Assembly (NCBI GenBank): GCA_000708835.1
Contig: DF237511.1
Coordinates: 1-58,209 of the forward strand
Direction: 5' to 3'
Length of the DNA: 58,209 nucleotides
Source: Klebsormidium nitens
Taxonomy: Eukaryota > Streptophyta > Klebsormidiophyceae > Klebsormidiales > Klebsormidiaceae
Both the position numbers and the translations under genes were made by a program. The notes below the pieces were generated by a model. That model did not search any database. It saw nothing but the letters and a program-made list of their open reading frames with translations, and was not told the DNA's origin. Shown one piece after another: positions 26,301 through 37,075 of the stretch (the stretch's first letter is position 1; every line of letters starts with the position of its first letter).

Positions 26301-29300
26301 CTTGCTTGGACCCCCCCAGCGTCGCCTCTGCCTTGCACAAACCGCAAAGGAGGGCGCAGCCCACATCCACATCATCAATAACCTCCCCTCCCAACATCTG
26401 ATGCCAACATCCCATACGTTTCCCCCCATTCATCTGCCCTTCACTCGTCGCGCACAATTCCCAAGTCAAATCATGATTACTGCTTTTCAACAAACATTCC
26501 TCTCGATACCTTCCTTGAAATCTTTGTGCCCTTCGTTCAAAACTCAGTTTCGTGGATGTACGCTGTTTCAAAAGCAAGCCTCTCGCGCTCTCATTTCTTG
26601 TTTATCAGCTCGTAACCACCGCGAGCCAGCATGCGTCCATTGCAAACCAGACGGGAGTCGCTTTACAAACCCTGCCAACCGCCCCAAACCCCGAGATCCA
26701 GCGCAGACTGCCCGTCGGCATGGCGCGCCGAAAAGCGATTGTGGATCGCTGTGGATTGCACCATCTGGGCGCTCATGCGCCATATCAACCTGTTTCAATC
26801 CCCAAACTCAAAACCCCGCACAGGCTGCCCGTCGGCATGGCGCGTCGCAACCGCGTGTTCGCGGTGGAGCGCGCGATCTGGGCGCTGGGCCTGGAGTCGA
26901 TCCGCGACGCGCGCGTGGGCACCGTCGAGCAGCGCGGCATCTCCGGGGGGCAGCGGAAGCGGGTCAACGTTGGGTTAGAGATGGTTGCGGAACCGAGCCT
27001 GCTCATACTGGACGGTAAGAAACATCCGCGCGCCTGATTTCATTCTCGGTTTCAAATGAACAAACAGAGTCCCTTTGAAATTGGAGCATTCCCTTCACCA
27101 AAATAGAGGAACAGTCGATTCGGGCGCTCTTTTGGAGCAGCGGAAGCGGGTCAACGTTGGCCTAGAAATGGTAGCGAAGCCCAGCCTTCTCATTCTGGAC
27201 GGTACGAACCTTGCTCTCGAGATTGCAGTTGCTCGTTCGGAAGCAGCAGAAGCGGGTATACCATCGGCCCCAAGCTGGTGACAGAGCAAAGACTCCTTTA
27301 CTAGTCATTCCGTGTTTTGATCGTTTCGTTCCGAGAGGCGACGTCCGGCCTGGACAGCACGAGCAGCCTGCTGTAGAAACGTTTCCTTCGACCGTTCATT
27401 CCGCTCTTGATTAATCATTTCACAGAGCCAACGTCCGGCCTGGACAGCAACGAGCAACGTGCTGTAGCAACGTTCCAATTGACCATTCCGCTGTCTGACC
27501 GTTCGTTCCGTTCTCCATCGTTCCGTCCGCAGAGCCGACGTCCGGCCTGGACAGCACGAGCAGCCGGCTGGTGGTCCAGGCCTTGCGGCGGGAAGCGGCG
27601 CGCGGCGTCAACGTGGGGGTCGTGCTGCACCAGCCAAAGTGAGCCATGAACCGCAGGAAATATCAGGGATCCCCTCGTTCGTCCTGGTCTTTTCCCCTGG
27701 CTTCCATGTTGATGAGAAAGTCCGGGGTATGTGGGATTCGAACCCTGTCCGTAATCGTGATCCTGTCTGCAGCAGGGATCGTTTTCGTGGCAAAACCGAG
27801 AACTTCGTTGGAGAGCATGTAAACAGCTCTGATCTCACGGGATGAGAACTTCGGCATCCAGATCCCGTCTCGTTATGGATGTCGCAACTGCGAAATAACA
27901 ACATCGGCTGGAAATTCTGTCCAAGAAATATGTTCAAGAAATGTTGTGGAAACCAACAGAATAAGCGTCAACCAAGTTCTGCTCCTCGCTGATGCAGCTA
28001 CACGCTCTTCCGGATGTTCGATGACGTCATGTTCCTCGCGAAGGGCGGCCGCGTGTGCTACTTCGGGCCGGTGCCCCACGTGGAGGCCTACTTCGACCGC
28101 CTCGGCTTCCACGTCCCCGACCGGACCAATCCTCCTGACCACTACATGTGAGAATTCAGGGTTTCAATGATTCGGAGTCCTTCCTCTTGTTTGTTTGGGG
28201 ATTTTGAGAGCCGTCGCAGGCGTTTTTGGAAGCTTCGATGGAAGGGTCACGAAGGGACGAGCGTGCCAGGCCTTTGTCGTTCGCTTTCGGCGGATGCAGG
28301 CAGACATCACAACCGGAAGCAACGAGAGAAAAGGGAGATGTACGTGCCTTCGCAAAAAAGATTGCCGTTGGAGAGAAGACGTATTGCGGTTTCTTGAAGC
28401 AAAACCGAGCTTCGATCTTCGATCTTCCGCATGGTTGACGCAGCGCATATTAAACGTTTTGCTTTGACAAGAGCCATCAACAAGATCCTACTTCACCCGC
28501 TCCTTACTTTTTCCCACCCAATGTGAGCCCCGCTGAAAGCCAAATTATACCCGCTTCGTTTCCTAGGGACGTTTTAGAAGGCGTCATCAAACCCGAGAGC
28601 AGCACAAGCTGCACCCACGAAGACCTGCCGCGGCTCTGGGCCGAGCGGAAAAGCGCTCCGGCGGAAGATTCCGATCTGCCCATCAGCAGAAGCGGAAGCG
28701 GACTCAGCGAGTCGGGTATGCGCAATAGAAAGGCGGAGCGGCCAAACGGAACGGCGGATCGTCTGAACGGAACGCTGGACCGTCCGGGCGGAAAGGCAGA
28801 CCGCCGGACCGGAACGGCGGATCGCGCGGAAGAGGCCAGTAGCAGCGGGTCAGAGTGGAACGGAGACGCAAGCGATGAGATCATCATTCTGCCGGAGGAT
28901 ACGGTGAGTATCCTCCCGCCGAAATAGACAATGAATGTAGAGAACCTTCTATTTTCTAGAGTAAGCCGCATTGACCCACCAAGTCGGAGAGCGAAGAAGG
29001 CTCGACAAAGAGCCTTGTGATGCAAGAAAGATCGTTGCGGGCGTGTGCTCAAACGGTTGGCAATGAGTATTCCACTTCATATGAGGACCACAGAAAGACT
29101 CCGTCCCGCAACATTTTGCATAAATCATCTTCTATAATGGCTGAACAAGTTATTCTTGTGCAGAGCCTCGCGCGCGTGTTTTTGCTTAAGTGCTCCCGAA
29201 AGGCGCGCCGGTGGGCGCGCGCGCGCCAAGAAGAGCTGTGGGAAGCGTGCCACCCCGCGGCCGACTACTCGGGGCGGCGCACCCCGGGCTTCCTCCGCCA

Positions 29301-32300
29301 GTACATAGTCATACTGAAAAGGTCAGTTGGATGCTTCGGACATCCTAGTAGACACTCCTTGGAACCTTGGAACTTGGAGAGTTGGGAAAGTCTGAACGTA
29401 GCAGCCAATTACTGGAATCCATAAGCGCAGCACTTTTGGTAAGTGATGCATGTTTTGCAGCAACCCGAAAGTATTGAGGGTGTCTCCTCCTTGAGAAAAC
29501 AGCCATAAGCTTCGCCAGTTGTTAGGCTTGCTGCCCTGGACCATTAAGATTCTTTCCAAAACTTTAATGGAAGAGTGGCTTCGTACACCCTTGACAAGCA
29601 TCAAAACCCCCTGCATTGTCCGTACGATCGGAAAGATTCACTGAAAAGTCTACTAATTAACAATCCTTCTAAAACTTGAGCAGCTTTGAAAGGCTACAAT
29701 TTGACTCGAAAGGCATCAGGAGTGTCATCAGCCCCCAAACGTTGAGCGCCCGAACCCTCCATTTCGCGCAGGACCGCGCGGCAAAAGTTCCGCGAGCCGC
29801 GCGTCGCACTGCAGGACTACATCATTCTGCTCATCACGGGCGCCGCGCTGGGCTTTCTGTCGACCACTAACGACGACCAAATGGGAGGCTTCTCCGCGCA
29901 CTCCAATTCCATCCTCGCAGTTGGTGGGCCCTCCATACCTAGTTCCTCTTGACAATCTTTCGGGATGATGCAGATTCTACCCAATAGGGATCTGCTAGCC
30001 CAGATTGCGCAGCTCTGCTTATCTTGTTGACACCAGCGTAGCTAGAGAGGGCCGAAACCGCTAGTGCTGCTAGTTAACCAGCTAAAAGCCACACGAAAGA
30101 GTGACAGTGCTCTTGGATTTCCTTTTAAATGCTTCATACCGGTAAACCGCGTCGTTGGGCAGTTTACCTTTCGATCATACGGCTCAAACGGCTCCCCCGG
30201 TTGTGTAGCGACTGTCCGCTTTTCTTTCGCGGTCTTGGCTCCAGCCTTTTGCGGCTTGCAAGTGCCTCCGCCGAGCGCTTAGCGGGGGGCACTTGGGAAA
30301 ATCGAAGGCTTGTTTTTCACATGCATTGATACGTAACTGCGCGGCGAAACACATATATGCCCGTGTCTTTTCTGTCTTGCTCTAGGACCCGCGCCTCCTG
30401 ACAACCCGGTTAACTGATCATTGATTGGTTGAACTTTTCGAGTTGTCCTGACGTGTCCAGGGTCAGGACAAAAATTGCCTTTCTCTTTGGCAGGCCTCCT
30501 GTGCATGATTGCCGCGCTTCGGACCTTCAGCCAAGACCAGCTCAACTACTTCCGGGAGGCCGCCTCGGGGATCAACAAGGTGGGTTACTGCTAACCACTT
30601 TGTAGCCTTAACTCAGATGCCCTTTGCGGCCCATTATTTTGAGCAACAGAAGGTCTGTTCCTGTGCTTGGTCTACATGTTTGAGAACACGCAGAGTTGTT
30701 TCCGGTCGCTGGCTCGACGTTTCCATAACTGACCGGACCGTCTTTCACGCCTGCAGACCAGCTACTTCCTTGCCAAGGACGCCGTTGACGTAAGCTCCCC
30801 GCTCTCTGCCGTCAGCATTGTCGCTGCCCCGACATGACCGCAGTGATCTGCATTGATCCGTGCTTGAACAAGGTTTAGAATTGTGACCCCTAACACAATA
30901 AAAAGTACCATACAACCCCGTGCGCGTTTCAGCCGATAAAATCAATCATGTTAACGGATTGCTTTCAAAGGGTCCATGACAATAGATAAGCGTCACATTC
31001 CAAGGTGTCTTGCGGTTTTATGCGCCGCGCGGCCTCCACGTCACCTTTCTGGATATAAAACCCTGCCCCTTCCTGTTGCAGCTGGTCCACGTGCTCCTGA
31101 AGCCCCTCTTCTACCTGAGCCTCTTCTACTTTTTCAACAACGTGAGTGCCATCTGCTTTAGGAACACGAAAAGCTCCCACTATGGAAGATCAAGCTCCGT
31201 CCTGCTCTGGAATTCTTTGGCATCCTTCAGCTTCCCAATCAGCGGACTGCGGACTGAAACGGCTCTCGAAGAATAGGTACAGCTTTTCTCATGGAAGATT
31301 TCTCATTGTTGACATCCCCAGTCAGGCTCTCGGAAATCATTAGGAGAGCCAAAGTCGCCGGTAGTTAGCGTTAGTCTTCTTTTCGTGACTTTTTCGTTCA
31401 GTAGGACTGACGCTGCATGCTTCCTCCGAAACTGGCCGCCTGACCCGATTCCCTCGTCCATCCTTGCAAAAATCTGGGCCCTTTGAGGATCAAGTGCAGG
31501 CCCTTTATAATCAGGCGCAGGCTTTGAGAAAGTTGTAAATGATGACGAAAATTTCAGGCCAATGGAGCTCTTGTGTTCCCCTTCCTCATGTGCAGCCGCG
31601 CTCCACTTTTGAGGCCAATTACGGCATCACGGTCGCCATAGCGTACTGCACCACGGGGGTCGCTTATATCTTCGCGATAGCGATGCAGCCAGCGGCCGCC
31701 CAGCTGGTAAGCGCTGCAGCTCTGAATCGCGGCAGAAACTTTTCTGTTGTTCCCACGTGGCTTCCTTGTCAGCTACGTGAGTTCTGCATTATTTACGATT
31801 TTGGAGCGAACTTTGGACGTGTTCAATGCGGCAAAGGGGTTGCGAAAGATGCATCCACAGCTTTCGTACGGCAGTCCGTTCCGTTCGGGCACGAAGCGCC
31901 AGAGGCGCCCTTGATGTCGTCACACATCATGAGTGCAATGATGAGAGGGGCAAAAGCCAGGTCAAATTGCACCACGTTCCTTAACGTGCAAAAGCTAAAC
32001 ACAACTTTGACCCCCAATACTTCCGAGAAAGGCCCGGAGTCCTTCGCTGCAGATTCATCTCGCTGTCCCACAATCTTTCGAGCCGCCCTACAGATTCCAA
32101 CAACCTAAGCACTAAGCCATCGAAAAAGAAAGACTCAAGTGGTGTCCTCAATCGCCAAATCACCTTCTTCCCGCTTTCAGAGCTCCGCCGTGTTCGCGTT
32201 GGTGTCGGTCCTCCTCGGGTCGCGGCGGCGGCCGCGGTCCGTCGTCATCCGCGCGCTCTATGACCTCACCTACGCGCGCTGGGCGCTCGAAGGATACGTG

Positions 32301-33181
32301 GTGGCGAACGCGGAGAGGTGAGACCGCGGCCTTCCAACATTCAGGCATACTGCAGGCAACTCTCGTGTGAGTTAACGGCCGTGTGACTTAATATTCAGGC
32401 TACCCGGGCACACAAACTAAAACTCCTTACCGTATGAGTTACACGCTCCGCACCCCAACCCACCCTAACCACCTTACCCTACCCCACTTATCTCCCGGGC
32501 GCCTATCTTAAGTCCCACGCCCGTTAAGTCACACAAGAGTTGCCAGAGTCATTCAGGCTAGTCACGAGTACTCACGTGGCAATAGCTTAGGTGTCGGTTC
32601 CAGATTCCAGCGTAGATCCGGAAGAGATTTGGGGTGCGACTGTTGGTGTGGTTCAGCATGTCTCGCCGGCAGAGGTGGATGAGGTTCGAAGAGTGGCGAA
32701 CGGGGAAGCTTGAAAACGAGAATGAGTATGATCGAACCCTGCAATTTGGCCTCGATCCTTCCTGTCTCTCCTTTCTTCGCTCTCGGTTAAGGAAGACCAT
32801 CTCTTGTGAAAAGCCCTGTAAGCTGAACACATTAAGCTACATCATGCACCCTTTTTGATGCCATGCTTTCGACAGAGTTATCGTGGCATTGCTCCTCTCG
32901 ACCGACTCACCAATTATCTTTCTTGCAATAGCAGAGGCTTTCCAACGCCCAAATCCGAGAACCTGAGGTTGTGATTGTGCGGTTGACTCACTTTTTGTTT
33001 CCATCATAACCGCAGGTACGCCGGAGTCTGGCTGCTCACCCGCTGTGCGGTCTTGGCGCGGATGGAGTATGACCTCAGCAACTACGTCCGCTGCGTCTTC
33101 ATGCTGTTCCTCTACGGCTTCCTCGCGCGGTGCGGGGCGCTCTTCTGTCTCCACATTTGTCACAGGGAGAAGCAACGGTAG
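14347..33181 (+). CDS. ABCG-family half transporter, plant ABCG24/ABCG28 type
   Basis: Twenty-five exons join in consistent phase: 14347-14561, 15029-15099, 15757-16029, 16606-16675, 17397-17572, 18218-18324, 21906-22158, 22639-22713, 22998-about 23145, 23985-24099, 24567-24704, 25089-25232, 25664-25725, 26824-27014, 27533-27638, 27998-28147, 28567-28903, 29164-29321, 29772-29923, 30494-30579, 30757-30789, 31082-31141, 31596-31706, 32181-32317 and 33016-33181, giving about 1,176 residues. Order: signal peptide ([17 protein letters not shown]); cysteine-rich extracellular domain ([27 protein letters not shown]); a membrane segment [13 protein letters not shown]; a charged cytosolic linker; an ABC domain with Walker A GPSGAGKT, signature SGGQRKRV, Walker B LLILD, D-loop TSGLDS and H-loop VLHQP; then the ABC2 membrane domain. 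The Cys-rich ectodomain marks the ABCG24/28 clade. It probably exports a lipid, polyamine or similar compound at the plasma membrane; the substrate is unknown. Only the exon 9 donor (23142 or 23148) is ambiguous. Confidence 0.93.
16016..16145 (+). repeat. Tandem duplication of the end of ABCG exon 3 with its donor
   Basis: The block GGCGTGCATGATCCGTGAGT plus about 35 bp of intron is present at 16016-16070 and again at about 16089-16145. Both copies carry the same donor GTGAGT. The first copy joins in phase to exon 4. Using the second donor would retain about 75 nt of intron sequence. Confidence 0.8.
16506..16590 (+). repeat. Tandem duplication just upstream of ABCG exon 4
   Basis: Two adjacent copies of about 42 bp sharing CTGGAAAACTTCGT and GCAGCAAAGCCGTAAAC lie in the last part of intron 3, ending about 15 bp before the acceptor of exon 4 at 16605. 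They may contain branch-point candidates. Confidence 0.75.
19293..19392 (+). repeat. tRNA-like element, copy 1 (GTCGGCG family)
   Basis: The element starts GTCGGCGTAGCAACACTC and ends GGTTCGACACCGGCCGCCGACA followed by CTTTTTG. The ends pair as a 7-bp acceptor-like stem (GTCGGCG with CGCCGAC), and a T-arm-like stem-loop GTCGG-TTCGACA-CCGGC with a box-B-like sequence precedes it. A GACCC/GGGTC hairpin sits in the middle, but no canonical D-arm or box A is visible. It lies in ABCG intron 6. It may be a degenerate tRNA, a tRNA-derived repeat or a novel Pol III transcript. Confidence 0.55.
19807..19877 (+). tRNA. Initiator tRNA-Met (CAT), copy 1, slightly divergent
   Basis: The acceptor stem ATCAGAG/CTCTGAT with discriminator A, the anticodon stem-loop GTGGG-CCCATAA-CCCAC and the T-loop ATCGAAA identify a eukaryotic initiator tRNA. 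The three G:C pairs next to the anticodon loop and the A-rich T-loop are initiator hallmarks. The D-loop lacks one G compared with the second copy, and the extra arm carries one substitution, so this copy may be weakened or a pseudogene. It is nested in ABCG intron 6 on the same strand. Confidence 0.85.
20551..20657 (+). repeat. tRNA-like element, copy 2 (divergent member of the GTCGGCG family)
   Basis: It begins GTCGGCGAAGCAATCCCTC and ends GTCGGTTCAAACCCGGCCGCCGACA, so the outer 7-bp stem and the T-arm-like stem are conserved while the interior differs from the other copies. A GACCC/GGGTC hairpin is again present inside. No strong T-run follows. It lies between the two initiator tRNA genes in ABCG intron 6. 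Confidence 0.5.
20918..20971 (+). repeat. Poly-T/polypyrimidine tract in ABCG intron 6
   Basis: This is a run of T interrupted only by a few C, ending in TTTCCAG. It looks like a very strong acceptor, but no ABCG exon follows it in phase. Alternatively it may be the tail of a retroposed sequence in reverse orientation. Confidence 0.6.
21423..21494 (+). tRNA. Initiator tRNA-Met (CAT), copy 2
   Basis: A complete 72-nt initiator tRNA: acceptor ATCAGAG/CTCTGAT plus A, D-arm starting TGGCGCAGCGGAAGCG (box A), anticodon loop CCCATAA, and T-arm AAGG-ATCGAAA-CCTT (box B). It closely resembles the plant cytosolic initiator tRNA. It lies in ABCG intron 6 in the sense direction, so host splicing and Pol III transcription would coexist. 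Confidence 0.93.
21692..21796 (+). repeat. tRNA-like element, copy 3 (GTCGGCG family)
   Basis: It shares the first 18 bases (GTCGGCGTAGCAACACTC) and the 3' block GGTTCGACACCGGCCGCCGAC with copy 1 and is followed by GCCTTTTG, a short T-run like a Pol III stop. The T-arm-like stem GCCGG-TTCGACA-CCGGC is perfect. The interior, about 50 bp, is poorly conserved. It ends about 110 bp before ABCG exon 7. Confidence 0.55.
23415..23745. repeat. Imperfect foldback (inverted repeat) in ABCG intron 9
   Basis: Left arm near 23415-23520 and right arm near 23640-23745 are reverse complements over about 100 bp with mismatches. The best core is around ACTGCAGTTTGCAGTCCCAG at 23458-23477, matched on the other strand at 23680-23699. 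The loop is about 120 bp. It looks like a decayed MITE or foldback element; no terminase-type target duplication is obvious. Confidence 0.65.
26706..26780 (+). repeat. Ghost copy of the 5' half of ABCG exon 14
   Basis: The start of exon 14 (CTGCCCGTCGGCATGGCGCG onward, at 26825) is repeated here with acceptor-like GCGCAG before it, followed by a diverged stretch that still shares ATCTGGGCGCT. The copy has no matching donor and leads out of frame, so it is probably not used. Confidence 0.75.
27136..27208 (+). repeat. Ghost copy of the 3' half of ABCG exon 14 (signature and Walker B)
   Basis: This repeats the end of exon 14 (27014 and upstream), still encoding [13 protein letters not shown] and PSLLILDG with mostly synonymous changes, and keeps a donor-like GGTACG. 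It lacks a clean acceptor upstream. The pattern of synonymous change suggests either that it was under coding selection for a time or that gene conversion occurred. Confidence 0.8.
27333..27463 (+). repeat. Two ghost copies of the start of ABCG exon 15 (D-loop)
   Basis: The opening of exon 15 (ACGTCCGGCCTGGACAGCA, encoding TSGLDS) occurs at 27340-27370 and again at 27431-27463 before the functional copy at 27533. The second copy has an acceptor TTTCACAG and reads [17 protein letters not shown]. Units are spaced about 90-105 bp apart, each preceded by CGTTC/TTCCG-rich sequence. Confidence 0.8.
32355..32544. mobile_element. MITE-like palindromic element in ABCG intron 24
   Basis: Terminal inverted repeats of about 25-33 bp begin GGCAACTCT on both ends (left GGCAACTCTCGTGTGAGTTA; right, reverse strand, GGCAACTCTTGTGTGACTTA). 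The 190-bp element has no coding capacity, and its interior is rich in CCCTAACC/CCACC-like blocks. I could not identify a clear target-site duplication. Confidence 0.6.
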
Positions 33182-35375
33182 AGGTAGACAACCGTGATAT
33201 ATCTAACAAAAGCGTCCTTGATGACTGGACCGTAACTCGGACTCCACCTTGATTACCTTATCCTGAACAGCGAGCGTTTATGAAATGCCAACATCAAAGT
33301 CGGATAGGATTGCACGCTGCAAGGTAGAAAAGTATCACTGCTAGACTTTGAACAAATAGATCAAACAAACCCTGATTAAAACGCATCTTTGTAAGTGATC
33401 TGCAGGATGGCAACAGGGAAACAAAGACCATGGACGGGTAATTCCAGTAGATAGACATGGCTCACCGCGCCCAGGTGTCAGGATTCATATTAGTCATATC
33501 ATTACGATACTAAGATGGCGGCTGCAGGACTATGTAACAGTCAGAGGCTACCTGATATTCAGTGTATGAGTGTAAGGTGACAGTCAACGACCATGCTAGC
33601 TCAGTGCCCAAAACAACAAAAGCTTGTGACCCAATTCGTTGTACACATCAGCGTAATACCATTCCACTTGGGAATCGTGACGGGTCAATATATAAGAGCA
33701 CTGGGCCGGCCGGCCTGCCAGCGCAGCTGGGTAATGCAGTGCAAATCCGAGTGACGGGCCCACAATACAAGTCGAACTGTAAGTGACCATGAGCGCGCGA
33801 CATGATCATGCGTGATCCGACCTTTCAAAGCATCAAGGTCGGACGTCCTTCAATGAATAACGATATACATGCAATATGTTATGTTTAGGATGCACACATG
33901 AGTTGTCCAGGTTCATATACACTCGATGTAAGTGCATCCTTATTTTAAGCACTTCCGCACTCTGTCCAGGCACCTCGGCTCTTCATCCCTGCAAAACGTG
34001 AAGCAGGGCCCCAAAATCTCAGAATGCTGTTTACAATGGCGGGGCAACAGCAAGACTTTATCGTCGTGTGTTCTTTGTCAGGGCATGGCGGATAGCTCGG
34101 TGCCATTATGTCAATTGGTGCACGCTTTAGTAGGGCCAGCTGTATACCTAGTTCCAAGACTTGAGCTGTACGTATATTATACCTTTCCGAGTCTGGTGAT
34201 TGATAGCAATCGTTCTGCAAATCAAGCATGCTGTCACGAGTTACAATCGTGCACTGTGGCTATGCATGCCAGTAAAAGTTGGTATTAAGGATTGCATGGG
34301 ATATACAATCTAAACCCACACGTGACACAGTCGTATAGTTCCTAGATACATGAATAAGTTTGCATCAATTGCCGGTGGATATGTGCACGCACGCACACAA
34401 ATCAAGAGGTTGATGACTAACCAACCATAAACTCATATGTACATGCATAGGCACCCTACCTGCACGCATATATATACATCTAAAGGACTAGGACCTGAAA
34501 GCACACCTTGACACTTTACCCAGCGTCTGCCGTGGGGCAGCCACGTCTTCCACAAATACACAAGAGGTTCATATCCACCTTCAACAATCCAGGTCGTCCA
34601 CACTAAGCTAGCGGTTGCCTTCGACACTTTCCGACGTCCACACTAAGCTAGCGGCTACCGACGAGGTACGCCCAATCACCTGTAAAAGCCACACGAATCT
34701 TTCAAAAGGTGGCTAATGTGAAAATAGAGTCAAGCAATTGACCAACAAATATGACGGGCTTCATATGGGGATATCATGCAACGGGCGCATGTCTGATGAG
34801 CTTGCCTCACCAGCAGATAGCCTCACAGAAAACAAGCTACCAAGTTGAGCTGACCGTAGGGGGGGGTCAGATATGTCCCTCTGATAGGCGAATCTGAAGC
34901 CAACATATTTAGAGATCTCTAGCTCTTTTTAACAAGCTGGCTGGCCCTTTATATTATTAAAAGAGTACACAAAATCACCAGCTTCAGTATCCTTCTCCCA
35001 GTCGCACCGTCTTTCAGAACCCTCTCATCAAAGAAGAGGCCACTTATGTCCTTGTCAGGTTAAATCGCCAAGACAAAAGGCATGGGTTGCTTCATACTCG
35101 TGTCAAAAAAGCCAAAGACAGCACTGAAAAGCTGAATATAGATGCATCAGCTCAGAATTAAGCTGGAGTGATACTCCTTCTGCCAAATCTGGTTGAATAA
35201 GCTTTCTTCTTGCTCTTAACCTTTGGTCAGTCATTGTCGTAAAACCCTTGGACACAACTTGCTAACAATCAGCTACCTGCCACTGTCTTCAAACTCGCTC
35301 TTATAGCTCTGAAGAATCGGGCAAATCATCATCATCATCACCAAAGGGCCAGCGACACTTCTTCATGAAACCTAT
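33182..35375. other. Intergenic region without recognised genes
   Basis: This is AT-richer DNA after the ABCG stop. It contains a short direct repeat of about 20 bp (CCACACTAAGCTAGCGG at about 34600 and 34640). ORFs shorter than about 120 codons show no domain. I see no tRNA or transposon terminus. Confidence 0.5.
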
Positions 35376-35379
35376 CACA

Positions 35380-35820
35380 TCTCCAGCTATCTCTACTCCA
35401 CAGCACAAAATCATTGACTACCACATATTGGCCAGCATCTCTGCCCCACAGCACAGAACCATTACCAATCACAAAAAGGCCAGCATCTCTCTTCCACAGC
35501 ACAAGACAATTACCTGTCACAAGAAGGATAGTATCTCTTCTCCACACCACAAAACCATTAAGTATCACCAGAAGGCCAGCATTTCTTCTCCACAGCAATA
35601 AACCATTACCCATCACGAAAAGGCCAGCATCTCTTCTACACAGCACAAAACCATTAACAATCACCAAAAGGCCAGCATTTCTTCTCCACAGCAAAAAACC
35701 ATTACCTATCACAGAAAGCCCAGCATCTCTTCTCCACAGCCAAAAACCATTACCTGTCACAAGAAGGCCAGCATCTCTTCTCCACAGCACAAAACCATTA
35801 TCAGTCACGAGGTTGGAGCA
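35380..35820. repeat. 48-bp minisatellite, about nine units, open on both strands
   Basis: GGCCAGCATCTCT-like starts recur at 35430, 35478, 35526, 35574, 35622, 35670, 35718 and 35766, an invariant 48-bp spacing, with the consensus continuing CCACAGCACAAAACCATTAC. Because 48 is a multiple of 3, long frames run through on both strands: + 35414-35941 (175 codons, ITKRPASLLHSTKPL-type repeats) and - 35826-35338 (162 codons, GNGFVLWRRDAGLL-type repeats). It could encode a repetitive protein, or the frames could be by-products of the period. Confidence 0.9.
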
Positions 35821-35927
35821 ACGCAATCATGAGATTGGAGCGACGCAATCCAAACTTACGGATGAATATCTAAGAACAAAGGGATACGAACCCCCGCAAA
35901 GAAAGCAAAATAAACTAAAAGCTCACC

Positions 35928-36548
35928 TTATGACAGGTTGAGCCGCTCCTTTACCGCGCTGATGATTTGCGCGTACTCGTCGGCCGACAGATCGCCGAAC
36001 TTGAACATCAGCCCCTTCCGCTCATGGGGCCGCATCTGATCAAGGTCGCACCGAGAGGCTTTGCGAAGCCCGCTTCTTGTGCTGAGCTGCACACTGTTTG
36101 GTGGGTTGGCCACCCCGCCACCGGTCGTGCATGGCGCTACCGTCGCCCATATGGACCGCTTGCCGTAGTCTTTGCTTAGAACTACTGCCGGCCTTGATTT
36201 TAACTTCTCCTTCTCCGAGGAACGTTCGCGTTTTGGGTAGTAAAATGAATACCAAACTTCCCCGGGCTAAGATTTGGGGGGCTTGGACCTCTTCGTCCGC
36301 TTGCGAAGTTCCGCCTCGAGCTTCGCAAGAAGCATTTCAAAGTGCGCTTGATCTGCGCCTGCATCAATGGTTTTCAGATCTTCAAAGGTCAGCTTGCTGA
36401 TGTCGCCAATCTGCGCTTCAGCAAATTCCTTATCGGACACCGCAAGCCTGCTTGCCTCCCCCTTCTTCCTCGCCTTTGGCAGCTTGGCCGTGTGGAGGTA
36501 GCGACCGCAGACGCTCCTTGCGATCCGGGCAAAAGAGCTGACCGTCAT
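35928..36548 (-). CDS. Small hypothetical ORFs (93 and 61 codons)
   Basis: Two minus-strand frames lie here: 36548-36267, encoding a charged, probably helical protein (DISKLTFEDLKTIDAG, ending in a K/R-rich tail), and 36113-35928, ending GDLSADEYAQIISAVKERLNLS. Both contain acidic and helical segments and could be exons of one small gene, but I found no good donor joining them. The family is not recognised. Confidence 0.3.
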
Positions 36549-36599
36549 CTTCTACAACGCCGGAAAACCTATCTTGCAGACACTGAAACAGCACCTCCA

Positions 36600-37065
36600 C
36601 TATGCAGGCGGCCTGGATAACCTGTTTATCCAGGTTTATTAAACAGGAAGTTTACTTCCAACTTTTTGGTGCTTCAACTTTTTGAACTCTCGCCGTCGGT
36701 GACCGTAGAGGACGAGAAACCGGCGGAAATGTGCCATGACGCCTTCATCAGGTAGATCGCCGCGTTTCGGGGGGCAACCAAATGAAGTTGAACCTTATCT
36801 GACGGCCCAAACGCGTCCCACGGATCCCTAAGATCTCGCGATCGATCGGACGGTCGTGAAAATTCGAATTTTGGCATAGCGTCACTTGACTGATAACGGT
36901 ATCGGAGAGGAATTTGCCACCTGGCCCCCCGCTGCAAATCTGGCTCACCGCCGGAGCTGTTCGAAACGGTTACGATCGAATTTGGGGCCTTCCGGCGGTC
37001 CGCCGTCCCGGGTGCCCTCCTAGTCTAGAGCCGTGAGTACTTAGGGAAAGAGGGAGGCCGGAAAG
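36600..37065. other. Intergenic, no recognised feature
   Basis: This is the presumed 5' region of the transposase-like gene. It contains TAAACAGG/CCTGTTTA-type small palindromes at about 36617-36650 but no ORF with a domain. Confidence 0.4.
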
Positions 37066-37075
37066 ATGAGCAGAG

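Noticed and set aside
26188-26822. 276-codon plus-strand ORF before ABCG exon 14
   Set aside because: Most of it is intron 13; only the part from 26824 belongs to the transporter, in a different frame.
29676-29870. Alternative small gene at the start of ABCG exon 19
   Set aside because: The phase-consistent ABCG exon from 29772 explains the coding signal.
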